A stretch of DNA of 64,000 bases, taken from contig NZ_CP104307.1 of NCBI RefSeq assembly GCF_025252405.1, positions 1,364,001-1,428,000 on the forward strand. Reading direction: 5' to 3'. Source of the stretch: Flavobacterium sp. TR2 (GTDB taxonomy: Bacteria > Bacteroidota > Bacteroidia > Flavobacteriales > Flavobacteriaceae). Below are positions 10,068-18,506 of the stretch, piece after piece. Under the pieces are notes generated by a model. It saw only the letters and a program-made list of their open reading frames with translations, was not told the origin of the DNA and made no database searches. Both the position numbers and the translations under genes were made by a program. The first letter of the stretch is position 1. Every line of letters starts with the position of its first letter.

Positions 10068-10233
10068 TTTTAAAATACTTTGTTTAACCCTATTTTTTTT
10101 GGGGTCAAAGTTAGAAAAAAATAAAGATTCTTGTTTTAAAGGCTGTTAAAATAGAGGTGTGTGTTTTATTTTGATTGATTTTGTAAAATACAGCTTGTTT
10201 TTTTGACAGTATCTTATTCTAAAGTTGCAAAAA

Positions 10234-10280
10234 AGCGCTGTTTTTGCCGAATTAATTAAAATTAATCTGCGAACAGCGCT
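10234..10280 (-). terminator. Hairpin downstream of the NTF2-like gene
   Basis: AGCGCTGTT at 10234-10242 pairs perfectly with AACAGCGCT at 10272-10280. The inner ATTAATT/AATTAAT stretches can extend the stem, and A-rich sequence next to the left arm gives a T-run on the minus strand. It lies just past the stop of the gene at 10331 and is read as its terminator. The rest of 10068-10330 holds the amt leader and nothing else recognisable. Confidence 0.65.
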
Positions 10281-10330
10281 TCTAATGTGCTCAAAAAGTT
10301 ATGTTTATAATAAGAAAACAGTAAAATGTT

Positions 10331-10819
10331 TTATTTTTTCTGAAGTTTTGCAATCAAAGCGTCTTCGATTGGCGCTTTTATCTTGGTTACAGCATCAACT
10401 TCGTCATTCGGAATTGTCATTGATAGAACATAATGCTGAATTTTCCATTCTTTTCCTACTTTAACTAAAACTCCAGAACCACGACAAATTTTCATTTGTG
10501 TGTCTAGCAATTCATCAAACCAAGCAATTTTTCCGCTTTTATCAAAAAAGATATGACGTTCTAAGGCTTTAAAATTCCATGTAGTTCCTTTATCGAAAAA
10601 AGGTTTTGCCCAAATGGCAAATTCTTTTTTTGTCCAATTTTCGGTTGCATCGGTTCCAATGTAGATTGCGTCGTCTGCCAATACATTAAAGTAAGCGTCA
10701 TATTTTACTTCGCCAGCAGCTTTATGCCAAGCATCAAGAGTCTGATTAATTTTGTTTTTGTCGGTTTGTGCATTTGCAAAAGATGCCACAAATAGAAGAA
10801 GTAAAAGTGTTTTTTTCAT
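10331..10819 (-). CDS. Secreted NTF2-like/DUF4440 (SnoaL-type) protein
   Basis: A 162-residue protein with an N-terminal signal peptide (MKKTLLLLLFVASFANAQ). The rest is an NTF2-like cone fold, seen as YFNVLADDAIYIGTDATENW, FFDKGTTWNFKALER and the closing WKIQHYVLSMTIPND. Members of this group are enzymes or ligand binders of varied role; none can be assigned. It is a single gene with its own terminator. Confidence 0.78.
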   Translation of the reverse strand: MKKTLLLLLFVASFANAQTDKNKINQTLDAWHKAAGEVKYDAYFNVLADDAIYIGTDATENWTKKEFAIWAKPFFDKGTTWNFKALERHIFFDKSGKIAWFDELLDTQMKICRGSGVLVKVGKEWKIQHYVLSMTIPNDEVDAVTKIKAPIEDALIAKLQKK

Positions 10820-11049
10820 AAGATATGTTATTTGACTTTAAAGGTATAATTTTTTTGAACCATAAGCGATATAAGAAAACTAAAGAAAACCCAATTATTG
10901 CCACAAAGGCACCAAGGCGCAAAGTTTATTTTAAGATGCCTAATGACTATGTACCTTTGTTCCTCATTAAATTATCATTAACAATATTCATGTCATTTAA
11001 TCTCTCAAAAAACCACTATATTTGATTCATCAATACAAATACCCCATTC
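10820..11049. other. Divergent intergenic region with a CAAAG-type repeat
   Basis: This gap separates the divergent NTF2-like gene and the repeat lipoprotein. It holds GCCACAAAGGCACCAAGGCG (about 10902-10921), a copy of the dispersed CGCAAAG repeat group also seen at 28149, 28728 and 40673. No further gene is seen. Confidence 0.5.
11017..11024 (+). promoter_or_regulatory. Putative -7 box of the repeat lipoprotein gene
   Basis: TATATTTG matches the Bacteroidota -7 consensus TAnnTTTG and lies 26 bp before the ATG at 11050. A TTG element at the right distance upstream is not obvious, so the call is tentative. Confidence 0.45.
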
Positions 11050-11709
11050 ATGAAGGCAAAATTACTTATAAGTTCACTAGCTGTAACTTCTCTATTGTTC
11101 GTTTCCTGTAAAAAGGAATTAGAACCACAAGAAAGTACAGCAACTTCAGAATTAGTAAGGTTAGGACTTGCAAAAGATACGACTAAACCCGCTGCGCCAG
11201 TGGCGCAAGCCCCTGCGACAAACCCAAATACAGTTTTAAGCGATACAAAAGGAATTAACCCTGCTCACGGACAGCCGGGACACCGTTGCGATATTGCAGT
11301 TGGAGCGCCATTAAATTCTGCGCCAACACAGCAGGTGCAAGCAACTCAAGGGCAAACAGTACAGGTAAATCAGCCTCAGCAGAAAATGGTTACGACTACA
11401 ACTGTTGCGCCAGTTAAGGTGGCAAAAGGAATGAATCCGCCACATGGACAGCCAGGTCATAGATGCGATATTCCTGTTGGAGCGCCTTTAAATTCGCCTA
11501 AAGCGACAACAACTGCAACAACGACAAATACGGCTCAAAGCGGAACAGTTACCCAAAACTTTACGGTTTCTCCTCCAGCATCAAACCCAGTTCCTGCATT
11601 GTTAAGCACAGAAGGAAATGAGGCCACAGTTGCCGACGGAATGAATCCGCCGCACGGAAAACCGGGTCACCGCTGCGATATTGCAGTTGGAGCACCTTTA
11701 CCAAAATAA
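11050..11709 (+). CDS. Lipoprotein with three His/Cys repeats (GMNPPHGxPGHRCDI)
   Basis: A 219-residue predicted lipoprotein (lipobox Cys20 in LLFVSC). Three copies of a block of about 22 residues occur at 68-89, 127-148 and 197-218, each with core PHGQPGHRCDI followed by VGAPL. Linkers are Thr/Ala/Gln/Pro-rich and disordered. Each block keeps two His and one Cys, so a metal or haem ligand role is conceivable, but this is inference. No catalytic domain is present and the family is not one I can name. The last block runs to within four residues of the C-terminus. Confidence 0.8.
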   Translation: MKAKLLISSLAVTSLLFVSCKKELEPQESTATSELVRLGLAKDTTKPAAPVAQAPATNPNTVLSDTKGINPAHGQPGHRCDIAVGAPLNSAPTQQVQATQGQTVQVNQPQQKMVTTTTVAPVKVAKGMNPPHGQPGHRCDIPVGAPLNSPKATTTATTTNTAQSGTVTQNFTVSPPASNPVPALLSTEGNEATVADGMNPPHGKPGHRCDIAVGAPLPK

Positions 11710-11712
11710 TAG

Positions 11713-11926
11713 AAAAGTGACAAAGGTGCAAAGTAGCAAAGGTTCTAAGTTTTTTCCTTTGTCACTTTGTCACTTTGCACCTTTTGTCACTCTTTAAAAT
11801 ATAAGTGATATAAGTTAATTTAAGATTTTCACACAAAAAAAGCGAAGTACTAAAAGTGCTTCGCTTTTTTTTGTGATATCAAGTTTATCAGTAACTTAAA
11901 ATGAACTTACATCACTTATATGGTTT
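11713..11926. repeat. Nested inverted repeats around a terminator
   Basis: Two nested repeat pairs sit here. GTGACAAAGGTGCAAAG (about 11717-11733) is mirrored near 11771-11793. ATATAAGTGATATAAGTT within 11796-11824 is mirrored by AACTTACATCACTTATAT within 11895-11926. The second pair brackets the terminator at 11831-11875 and belongs to the family that forms the array at 60.8-61.4 kb. Confidence 0.75.
11831..11875. terminator. Bidirectional rho-independent terminator
   Basis: AAAAAAAGCGAAGTAC and GTGCTTCGCTTTTTTT form a strong stem with a five-base loop, with A- and T-runs on both sides. It lies between the convergent lipoprotein gene and hpf and can serve both. Confidence 0.9.
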
Positions 11927-11935
11927 AAAAAAAAA

Positions 11936-12250
11936 TTAATGTGCTTTTATTTTTTCGAAAGTGTTTGTCAACGATTTTTTGACTTTGGCCAATGCACCGC
12001 TAAAAGCTTTTTCAAGTGTTTCGGCGTGTTCTGTAACAGTAATTGGCTGTAATTTTACAGGACGGACTTCAATCACACATTTTTTGTCATGCAAGCTAAA
12101 CTTTTCTCCATTCTCGTCTCCAAAGTGAACTTCTACGCGAGTAATTTTATCTTGAAAACGATCTAAGCTTTTCTCTATTTCTCCAGAAAAATAGCTTTCT
12201 AATCTTGCACTTCCTTCAATGTTTTTGTCGGTGTTGATTTGTACTTTCAT
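11936..12250 (-). CDS. hpf: Ribosome hibernation promoting factor, short form (HPF/RaiA family)
   Basis: A 104-residue protein with the sigma-54-modulation/HPF N-terminal fold (MKVQINTDKNIEGSARLESY, later VEVHFGDENGEKFS and KCVIEVRPV). It lacks the C-terminal dimerisation domain of long HPF, so it is the short form. Family members bind the decoding centre of the 30S subunit in stationary phase and silence ribosomes. Monocistronic, with a good promoter at 12278-12308. Confidence 0.92.
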   Translation of the reverse strand: MKVQINTDKNIEGSARLESYFSGEIEKSLDRFQDKITRVEVHFGDENGEKFSLHDKKCVIEVRPVKLQPITVTEHAETLEKAFSGALAKVKKSLTNTFEKIKAH

Positions 12251-12277
12251 AACAAATAAAATTTAATGATTCATTCT

Positions 12278-12308
12278 CAAACTTATCCATTTTAGAGGAA
12301 AAAGACAA
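12278..12308 (-). promoter_or_regulatory. hpf promoter
   Basis: On the minus strand TTG (12306-12308) and TAAGTTTG (12285-12278) are 20 bp apart, matching the Bacteroidota TTG-N19-21-TAnnTTTG rule. The -7 box ends 28 bp before the hpf start codon. Confidence 0.7.
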
Positions 12309-12441
12309 GTGAGTTAAGGAAATATTATGAAATTTTAAACGATTTATTTTTCAATTTCGTAATTTCGATTTGGAGAAAATATACTTATAGTATTTTATTT
12401 TTAAAATAAAGAAAAAACTTACAATTTAATGTTTTGTTTCG

Positions 12442-12449
12442 TATGTTTG
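12442..12449 (+). promoter_or_regulatory. Putative -7 box before the small ORF
   Basis: TATGTTTG matches TAnnTTTG and lies 20 bp before the ATG at 12470, which would leave a leader of only a dozen bases. No TTG element at the ideal spacing is seen. Confidence 0.45.
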
Positions 12450-12469
12450 TAATTCTAAACTTTCAGATT

Positions 12470-12595
12470 ATGAACAAAACAAAACTTCTGCCCGCACGGT
12501 ATGCTGGCGGTATTGGAAACAGCCGCAACGCTCTGAAAGGCGTAGAGCAGCTAACCCATGCGGGTTTTATACTCTCTAAACTTTCAGACTTATGA
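12470..12595 (+). CDS. Possible small ORF (41 aa) overlapping a structured RNA segment
   Basis: ATG at 12470 opens 41 codons ending in TGA at 12593-12595, overlapping the ATG of the next gene (ATGA), which would couple their translation. The peptide (MNKTKLLPARYAGGIGN and on) matches nothing I know. Its middle is much richer in GC than the surroundings and folds well as RNA, so the reading frame may be incidental. Both this start and the next are preceded by the same stretch CTAAACTTTCAGA. Confidence 0.35.
   Translation: MNKTKLLPARYAGGIGNSRNALKGVEQLTHAGFILSKLSDL
12490..12565 (+). ncRNA. Candidate structured RNA or leader element (three-helix fold)
   Basis: GCCCGCACGG (12490-12499) pairs with CCATGCGGGT (12556-12565) in a ten-position helix with one mismatch. 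Inside it, GCGG/CCGC (12507-12510 with 12523-12526) and GCTCT/AGAGC (12530-12534 with 12544-12548) form two more hairpins. The closing helix is followed by TTTTAT. The layout is that of a three-way junction ending in a weak terminator-like U-run, 27 bp before the start at 12592. I cannot match it to a known riboswitch class. Confidence 0.4.
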
Positions 12596-12825
12596 GTACA
12601 AACACCCTTTCCAAAGAAACCGAATTGAGGTTAACTGAATTCTTCAACAATTCAATCGATTCTAAAAGTATGGCAAAAACCATTAGGCAAGTAAATTTCC
12701 TAATTGCATTAAATGCCATAAGAGAAGATGGATTTTTGCAACCAGAAAACATAAGCCTTGAAGATAGTTTCTATTGGTTGAATAAATTAGCAGAAATTCT
12801 TGATCCTTATTTGGGGATTGAGTAA
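12592..12825 (+). CDS. Small conserved-looking hypothetical protein (77 aa)
   Basis: A 77-residue, mainly helical, acidic protein (TELRLTEFFNNSIDSKSMAK, later WLNKLAEILDPYLGIE). No signal peptide, membrane segment or known motif. It follows the structured segment and is closed by a clear terminator at 12834, so it is likely expressed. Function unknown. Confidence 0.7.
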   Translation: MSTNTLSKETELRLTEFFNNSIDSKSMAKTIRQVNFLIALNAIREDGFLQPENISLEDSFYWLNKLAEILDPYLGIE

Positions 12826-12833
12826 GAAATGAG

Positions 12834-12862
12834 AAAAAGCCACTGGGAAAGTGGCTTTTTTG
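12834..12862 (+). terminator. Rho-independent terminator
   Basis: AAAAAGCCAC and GTGGCTTTTT form a ten-bp stem with loop TGGGAAA, followed by further T residues, nine bases after the stop of the 77-residue protein gene. Confidence 0.9.
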
Positions 12863-12874
12863 TTTGATTATATT

Positions 12875-13141
12875 TTATGGATTACTTTTTTGACGAATGG
12901 TGTTAAAATAGTTTTCGAAAGCTTTCGAAAGCAATTCTTTATCAATTTCTAATAATTTGTTTCTAACATCCCAATCTTTAATATACTCTTCATCTTCAAT
13001 GCAAATTTCTTCTCCTTCAAGTTTTCTGGTTAAAATATCACTTAGTAAAACATTATTACAGCTGGAGTATTCGGGATAATATTTCTCTATAAAAGCCCAG
13101 TAGTTAAATTGATCTTTTTCTTTCTTTTCTAGACATTCCAT
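12875..13141 (-). CDS. Hypothetical protein next to the restriction endonuclease (88 aa)
   Basis: An acidic, helical 88-residue protein (WAFIEKYYPEYSSCNNVLLS, then LEGEEICIEDEEYIKDWDV). It lies 20 bp downstream of the endonuclease gene on the same strand and may belong to the same transcript. No known domain is recognised. An accessory or immunity role to the restriction system is only a guess from position. Confidence 0.6.
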   Translation of the reverse strand: MECLEKKEKDQFNYWAFIEKYYPEYSSCNNVLLSDILTRKLEGEEICIEDEEYIKDWDVRNKLLEIDKELLSKAFENYFNTIRQKSNP

Positions 13142-13161
13142 TTTTTTAGATTATTGCGTTT

Positions 13162-14475
13162 TTATCCCATAAAGTTATCTTCATCCATCGGAACAGGTTC
13201 GTCTTTCATAAACAATTCAAAAGAGCCAATAGGAGCGAAGTCAATATTAATTACGGTATAATCATTTTTGTTTCGCCACAAACGAACAGAATCTGTTCCT
13301 TTCTTTTCTAACCATTTGCGAGTAACAGGTTCTCTTTCTTTAAGGCCTAAAACATCTACAAGTAGCCATTGGCCTAATGCAGATTGTCCAAATCTTTTTC
13401 CATTTTCATCTTTTAAAGTGTTGCTTCCAGATTGCAAACCTTTCATGTTGTCTTGGGTAACTAAAGCAGGAATTATTTTTCCATTTGGAAGTTTTAATGA
13501 AAAACGTACTTCAGGTTTTTCATCAGAAGGACCTTTGTAGTTTTCTTTAATTCTTTCAAATTCAAAAATATTGGATGTAAAAAAGTCAGGGTGCTTTTTA
13601 TGAAATTCTCTTGGAATAGGGACGTAAATTTCATTTAAAGGTCTAGGAATATTACTTCCTTTGCTTTTAGGCGCGGCGTTCCAAGCATTTAATCCAGATT
13701 TTTCTTCTACTTCTTTAGATTGATAAGAATATAATGGTAAGTAAGCTTCAATTATATCTGGCTCTGCAACTTTTGTCGTTTCAATAAGATTGAAATATGC
13801 TTGCAATAAAAATGAAAATGGATCCTCAATAATTTTGACATCAAATTTATTGAGTGTTATAGTATTGTATTTGTCAGAGTCAAATTTTTGCCATATTTGA
13901 GAATCAGCAAATGTATATCTATAATCTTTGTTTCCATCAGACCAAGATAAAGCGGATGATGTTGCATTAAAATCTTTAATTTTATGTACATCAATTAAAG
14001 GATATGCACATTCATTAATAGTAAAAACACCTTGATCACGTGTTATGTAATGATATATGTTTTTGTCTTCAGATAGTCCTAATCGTTCGTAATCACTTTG
14101 CATTCTCTGATTTTTAATCTCAGAAATTTTATATGCTAAGGAATGTAAGTCGCTACGATATTCATTAATATCATTTTGATAACGCTTAAGTTGCATAACT
14201 TTCTGAAAAGATGGCTTACTTCCCATCCAGGTCTTTAAGCCAATTCCGATACGTTCATCACCAAATACTGAAAGTACGTCATGCGGAGTATTTCCAATAT
14301 CAACATTTTGACTATTAAAAATTTTTGTAAAGACAGTTTCCTGAAATTTAGAATCAAGATACGGAATCAAATCTCCTTGCTTTTGGCGAAAGAGGTTTGA
14401 TAATGCTCCATAAACTTGTAAAAACTTTATGTACTCATTTTGTTGTTCGATGGAATATTTCTCCCAAATACTCAT
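13162..14475 (-). CDS. Type II restriction endonuclease (R-M system 1)
   Basis: A 437-residue protein overlapping the methyltransferase gene by 4 bp (ATGA). The N-terminal half is unlike families I can name. It has GIGLKTWMGSKPSFQKVMQLK near 77-97, which could be a nuclease core. The C-terminal part, from YVPIPREFHKKHPDFF through LPNGKIIPALVTQDNMKGLQ to QWLLVDVLGLKEREPVTRKW, resembles the B3-like DNA-recognition domain of NgoFVII/BfiI-type enzymes. Coupling to a C5 methyltransferase strongly supports the assignment; the target sequence is unknown. Confidence 0.78.
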   Translation of the reverse strand: MSIWEKYSIEQQNEYIKFLQVYGALSNLFRQKQGDLIPYLDSKFQETVFTKIFNSQNVDIGNTPHDVLSVFGDERIGIGLKTWMGSKPSFQKVMQLKRYQNDINEYRSDLHSLAYKISEIKNQRMQSDYERLGLSEDKNIYHYITRDQGVFTINECAYPLIDVHKIKDFNATSSALSWSDGNKDYRYTFADSQIWQKFDSDKYNTITLNKFDVKIIEDPFSFLLQAYFNLIETTKVAEPDIIEAYLPLYSYQSKEVEEKSGLNAWNAAPKSKGSNIPRPLNEIYVPIPREFHKKHPDFFTSNIFEFERIKENYKGPSDEKPEVRFSLKLPNGKIIPALVTQDNMKGLQSGSNTLKDENGKRFGQSALGQWLLVDVLGLKEREPVTRKWLEKKGTDSVRLWRNKNDYTVINIDFAPIGSFELFMKDEPVPMDEDNFMG

Positions 14476-15707
14476 GGGCGTAAAATCTTTATAATTTCTT
14501 GACTAATTCTTTCAATTAAAGGCGTAGTTACTGAATTCCCAGCCTGCATATATAATTTACTATTGGCAATATTTGGTAAAATATATTTATCCATTGGATA
14601 TCCTTGAAAAGCAAAACATTCTTTAGGTGTTAATTTTCTAATACCATAATCATCTAGAATTAAAGGCACATTATGTCCTCCTGTTCCCATATTAGCTGTT
14701 AAAGTTGGACAAACTTGGTTTTTGTTTTCTCTAACATAAACTCTCCTCCATTGATATATTGTATCTTTTGAAGTTATTGTTTTTTCTAATTCAGGATAAT
14801 ATTGGTGATCTTTTTTGTAATAAAGATTATCTGCCTGCTTTCCTTTTTCTAAAATATCATGGATTGTTCTAGTTAAAGGAATAGGCTCAGGAAATTTAAA
14901 ATCTCCATGATTTGGTACTTGCTCTTTGTCAAATGCTACAATAAAAATACGCTCTCTATTTTGCGGAACATTAGCGTGCGTAGAAGAATTTAAAACTTTA
15001 GTATATGCTTTGTAGCCAAGTTTTTCTTCTAATATTTCTAAGATTACTTTAAAAGTATTACCCTTATCATGAGAAACTAAATTTTTTACATTTTCTAAGA
15101 AAACTACTTTCGGTCTTTTGGCTTCAATAATTTTTTCTACATCAAAAAATAAAGTGCCTCTGGTATCTTGAAATCCTTTTCTATTTCCAGCAATAGAAAA
15201 AGCTTGACAAGGGAATCCCGCACATAAAATTTGAATATCCTCAGGAATGTAATTCTTGGTAACTTCTTTAGTAATATCTCCAAATGGAACTTCTCCAAAA
15301 TTAGTACGATATGTTTTTTGTGAATCTACATTCCATTCGCTTGTATAAACACATTTTCCCCCTACGTTCTGCAACGCAATTCTAAAACCACCAATTCCTG
15401 CAAAAAGGTCGATAAATTTAAAAGTGTAATTTTCGGGAGTAGGAAACGGGACATCTTCCACTTCAAAAAGTAATTGCTGTACAGCAGTATCTTCAAGTAT
15501 GTCTAATTTTTCTTCTTCGTTTTTATATTCAACGATTTGTTTTATGTATTGGGCAGCTTCTTCTTCAAAATGATCTTTAACGCCATTGTGATAATTGTGC
15601 AGATAATGTGTAACAACGGCTTTTCTATTATCGTCTTCTTCTGTAAAGCGATTTTTAAATTTTTTATTGTCAAATTCATCAATGTTGATCTTTTCTTCTC
15701 CCGTCAT
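14472..15707 (-). CDS. DNA (cytosine-5-)-methyltransferase (R-M system 1)
   Basis: A 411-residue C5 methyltransferase that protects the host against the overlapping endonuclease. Motif I FKFIDLFAGIGGFRIAL starts at 97, motif IV GFPCQAFS has the nucleophile Cys167, motif VI is ENV (205-207), motif VIII is QNRERI, and motif X is AGNSVTTPLIERI. A charged helical extension of about 95 residues precedes motif I; such extensions in some C5 enzymes carry autoregulatory DNA-binding activity, and no separate controller gene is seen. AsmA-like gene upstream on the same strand. Confidence 0.94.
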   Translation of the reverse strand: MTGEEKINIDEFDNKKFKNRFTEEDDNRKAVVTHYLHNYHNGVKDHFEEEAAQYIKQIVEYKNEEEKLDILEDTAVQQLLFEVEDVPFPTPENYTFKFIDLFAGIGGFRIALQNVGGKCVYTSEWNVDSQKTYRTNFGEVPFGDITKEVTKNYIPEDIQILCAGFPCQAFSIAGNRKGFQDTRGTLFFDVEKIIEAKRPKVVFLENVKNLVSHDKGNTFKVILEILEEKLGYKAYTKVLNSSTHANVPQNRERIFIVAFDKEQVPNHGDFKFPEPIPLTRTIHDILEKGKQADNLYYKKDHQYYPELEKTITSKDTIYQWRRVYVRENKNQVCPTLTANMGTGGHNVPLILDDYGIRKLTPKECFAFQGYPMDKYILPNIANSKLYMQAGNSVTTPLIERISQEIIKILRP

Positions 15708-15802
15708 TTTGCGCTAAAATTAGTAGTGCAATTTATGAATAATAATCCAAAACAAGGAATTAAGTTTTCCACAAGCAGGATTCGACTAAGACGATTATTT
15801 GC

Positions 15803-18274
15803 TTACGATTTATCCTTCTTCCCCCACTTAACCTTCATTTTTCCTTCGTTATCATAAGCAATCAAATGCAGGACGATTCCTTTTTCTCGAACGGCTTTTC
15901 GTTCTTCTTTGGTGGCGAGTTTGGCGTCGTTTTTAGAATTTCTTAGCGGAACTGTAAGTGCGAGATTGGTGCCTCGGCCGAAAGAATAAACGCCTTCAGC
16001 GTCTAGGTTAAGAACGCTGGAACTTATGGTGAGTTTATTGACATCGACCAGTTCTCCGCGGAGATTGAGCGAACCCGATAAATCGCTGAAAGTAATATTT
16101 TCTACATCGCGAAACGGAAAAGCAAATTTGCCGACTTTCATAATCGGTTCAAAATTGAGTAAAGCACCTTGATTAACATTAAAATCGAGTTTTCCTTTCA
16201 TCGAATTCATGATTAAATCGCCCGTGCTGCTCATTAAACCAGCAACATTGGCATTACTGGTTAATCGCCCTCGAATGTTTTTCGGACTAAAAGATTTGAT
16301 TCCGAAGTTATTGAAAGATCTTAAAAAGCTCGCAATATCTACACGGTTTACCTGTGCGTTTGAAGTAAAAACATACCGATTGCCACTTGGCTCAACAGAA
16401 CCGCTAAAGTTTATGCTTCCGCCAGAAGTTTGCAGTGTTCCGTTTTTAAGCAGAATCTTAGAATTTAGCATTTGCAGTGTAGCCTGCGTATTGGTTGCCG
16501 TAAGCGCGCCATACGTGATTTTATCAGCTTTAAGATTAATTACTGCCGTACATTTTTCAATTACTGATCTTAATTGGTTCGTAAAATTGACATTCTGTTT
16601 AACTGGTTTTTTCATTGCGACTTTTTGCTTCGGAGAATTTTTTAGAACCCCCAAAAACTGTTTTACGTCAATATTTGGGCAATAAATATTCCAATTTACG
16701 ACCATTTTTTCTGGTGCATCGTAATAGAGATTCAAGAAATTATCGATTTTTCCGTCAATGCGAATAATGTTCTTTTTGTGTTTGTAAGCTATTTTTTTAA
16801 TGTAAAGTGCCTCTTGCGTAAAAGACAATTGTACGGCAGTTTTTTCGGCATGAATGCTTTTCGGGATATAATCGAATGTAGCATCAGCAATATCAACATC
16901 GCCTGTAAATTTGGGTTTATTGATGTACAGATCGACAATATCAAACTGAAATTTTAAATTGGCTTGTGCATGACCGCTTTCAAAATGAAGCATTTTTTCA
17001 TTCATCAGTCCGTTCAGTTTCGAAATGTCAAAATCGGCATTTACAACTCCCGTAGCAATGGGTTTTTCTAGATTATTGATAACGGCCTGAGCAATTGTCA
17101 GCGGAATGCTTTGATATTCGGCTTTAAAATTGTTCAGAATAATAGCGGAGTTCGGATCGCTGGATTCCTTTTCGGGTTTAAAAGTGTTAGTAAAAATTCC
17201 TTTAAAACTGCAATTCGTAAACAAACCATCAGGTATCGTTAATTCGTTATCACGGATATCCGCCTGCACCACAATTTTCGGATCGCCTTCAACATTCAAA
17301 TCGCCTTTGATGTCGCAGTTTACCTTAATCGGTTTTTTGATGTCGAATTGGTTGAGTTTCGAACTGATATTTGCCGATAATAAATTGGAAGCATTTCGCC
17401 ATAAAATATCCGTTCCGATATTGATTCCGAACAGCGAATTGTTTTTTCCGATATTAAAGAAAGCGATAATATCAAAAGTATCAGAACCAATTTTAAGCCC
17501 TTTGGTTTTAATATCTATTTTCTGATTGGCTTCGGCATAAGAAATATCAAAATTGCCTTCAAGAATTTTTTCTTTGGCAAAACTTCCATGTACGGTATTA
17601 AAAGCGAGACTATTTATTTTGGTTTTCAAATAGAGATTGGTTTGCCAGCTGTCATCTTCATAATTTACTTTTGAGTCTAAACTCGCCACATCAAAATCAA
17701 ATAATTTATGTCCCAGATGATTGTCAATAATAACATGAACTTTGTTGAGATTTACTTCGTCAATTGTAGTCTCGGGTTTTTCTTTATCGGTTTGAGGCTT
17801 CTTTTTTTTAGGTTTAAAAATATTGGCATTAGAATAACCGTTTTCGGCTTTATAAATATAAATATCGGCGTCGTTAATTAAGATTTTATGAATATTGATT
17901 TCATGTTTCAATAAACTCAAAATGTTCAAACGCGCTTCTATTTCTTTGGCTCTCAGTAAAGTATGTTTATGGCTCTGCCATTGATTGTCTTTTATTTCGA
18001 CATCATTCAGCGCCAAAGTAAAGTTTGGGAAACCCGTTAGAAATTTATAATGAAAATCGCCAATATGAAATTTGCCATTTATATTCTCGTTGATTTTGGT
18101 ATTGACTTTAGCAATAATTTCGGTTTTATTTCGGTTGAAATATATCGACAGACCTCCGCAGGCAAGTAGAAGAATCGCGATTAAGCCAAGAATAAAATAA
18201 CCAAAGCGTTTGGCATATTTTTTAAAAGAATCAGATTGCAGAAAGGATTTTGTTTTAGATAAAGTTTCTTTCAT
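15803..18274 (-). CDS. AsmA-like envelope protein
   Basis: An 823-residue protein with one N-terminal membrane anchor (about 22-45) and a large periplasmic body. The N-terminal AsmA-type stretch begins INENINGKFHIGDFHYKFL. The C-terminal AsmA_2-type repeat includes SSTGDLIMNSMKGKLDFNVNQ near 715. The family belongs to the repeating beta-groove lipid-transfer proteins involved in outer-membrane phospholipid homeostasis; direct function here is not shown. Length is normal for Bacteroidota homologues. Confidence 0.85.
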   Translation of the reverse strand: MKETLSKTKSFLQSDSFKKYAKRFGYFILGLIAILLLACGGLSIYFNRNKTEIIAKVNTKINENINGKFHIGDFHYKFLTGFPNFTLALNDVEIKDNQWQSHKHTLLRAKEIEARLNILSLLKHEINIHKILINDADIYIYKAENGYSNANIFKPKKKKPQTDKEKPETTIDEVNLNKVHVIIDNHLGHKLFDFDVASLDSKVNYEDDSWQTNLYLKTKINSLAFNTVHGSFAKEKILEGNFDISYAEANQKIDIKTKGLKIGSDTFDIIAFFNIGKNNSLFGINIGTDILWRNASNLLSANISSKLNQFDIKKPIKVNCDIKGDLNVEGDPKIVVQADIRDNELTIPDGLFTNCSFKGIFTNTFKPEKESSDPNSAIILNNFKAEYQSIPLTIAQAVINNLEKPIATGVVNADFDISKLNGLMNEKMLHFESGHAQANLKFQFDIVDLYINKPKFTGDVDIADATFDYIPKSIHAEKTAVQLSFTQEALYIKKIAYKHKKNIIRIDGKIDNFLNLYYDAPEKMVVNWNIYCPNIDVKQFLGVLKNSPKQKVAMKKPVKQNVNFTNQLRSVIEKCTAVINLKADKITYGALTATNTQATLQMLNSKILLKNGTLQTSGGSINFSGSVEPSGNRYVFTSNAQVNRVDIASFLRSFNNFGIKSFSPKNIRGRLTSNANVAGLMSSTGDLIMNSMKGKLDFNVNQGALLNFEPIMKVGKFAFPFRDVENITFSDLSGSLNLRGELVDVNKLTISSSVLNLDAEGVYSFGRGTNLALTVPLRNSKNDAKLATKEERKAVREKGIVLHLIAYDNEGKMKVKWGKKDKS

Positions 18275-18506
18275 GTTAATCGTATTTTTGGATATACTAA
18301 AGATACTAAAAAAATGCTAAAAAGTTTATTGGTTTGATTTTCAAGTAAATAAATTGTAAATTTAGCGTTATACAGTTTATAATTATTGACAATACATTTA
18401 TAATGAAAACTAATTTAGTAATGGTGTTTGATTTATTTTAAATTTTTAAATTTGTACTGTAGTTTGAGAGTTAATATTTCAGACCTAATTTTAATCTTAA
18501 TATATT

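Noticed and set aside
16209..17525. Two plus-strand open frames of 131-158 codons within the AsmA-like gene
   Set aside because: They are antisense to a long, intact gene, and their products are of shadow-type composition with no known motif.
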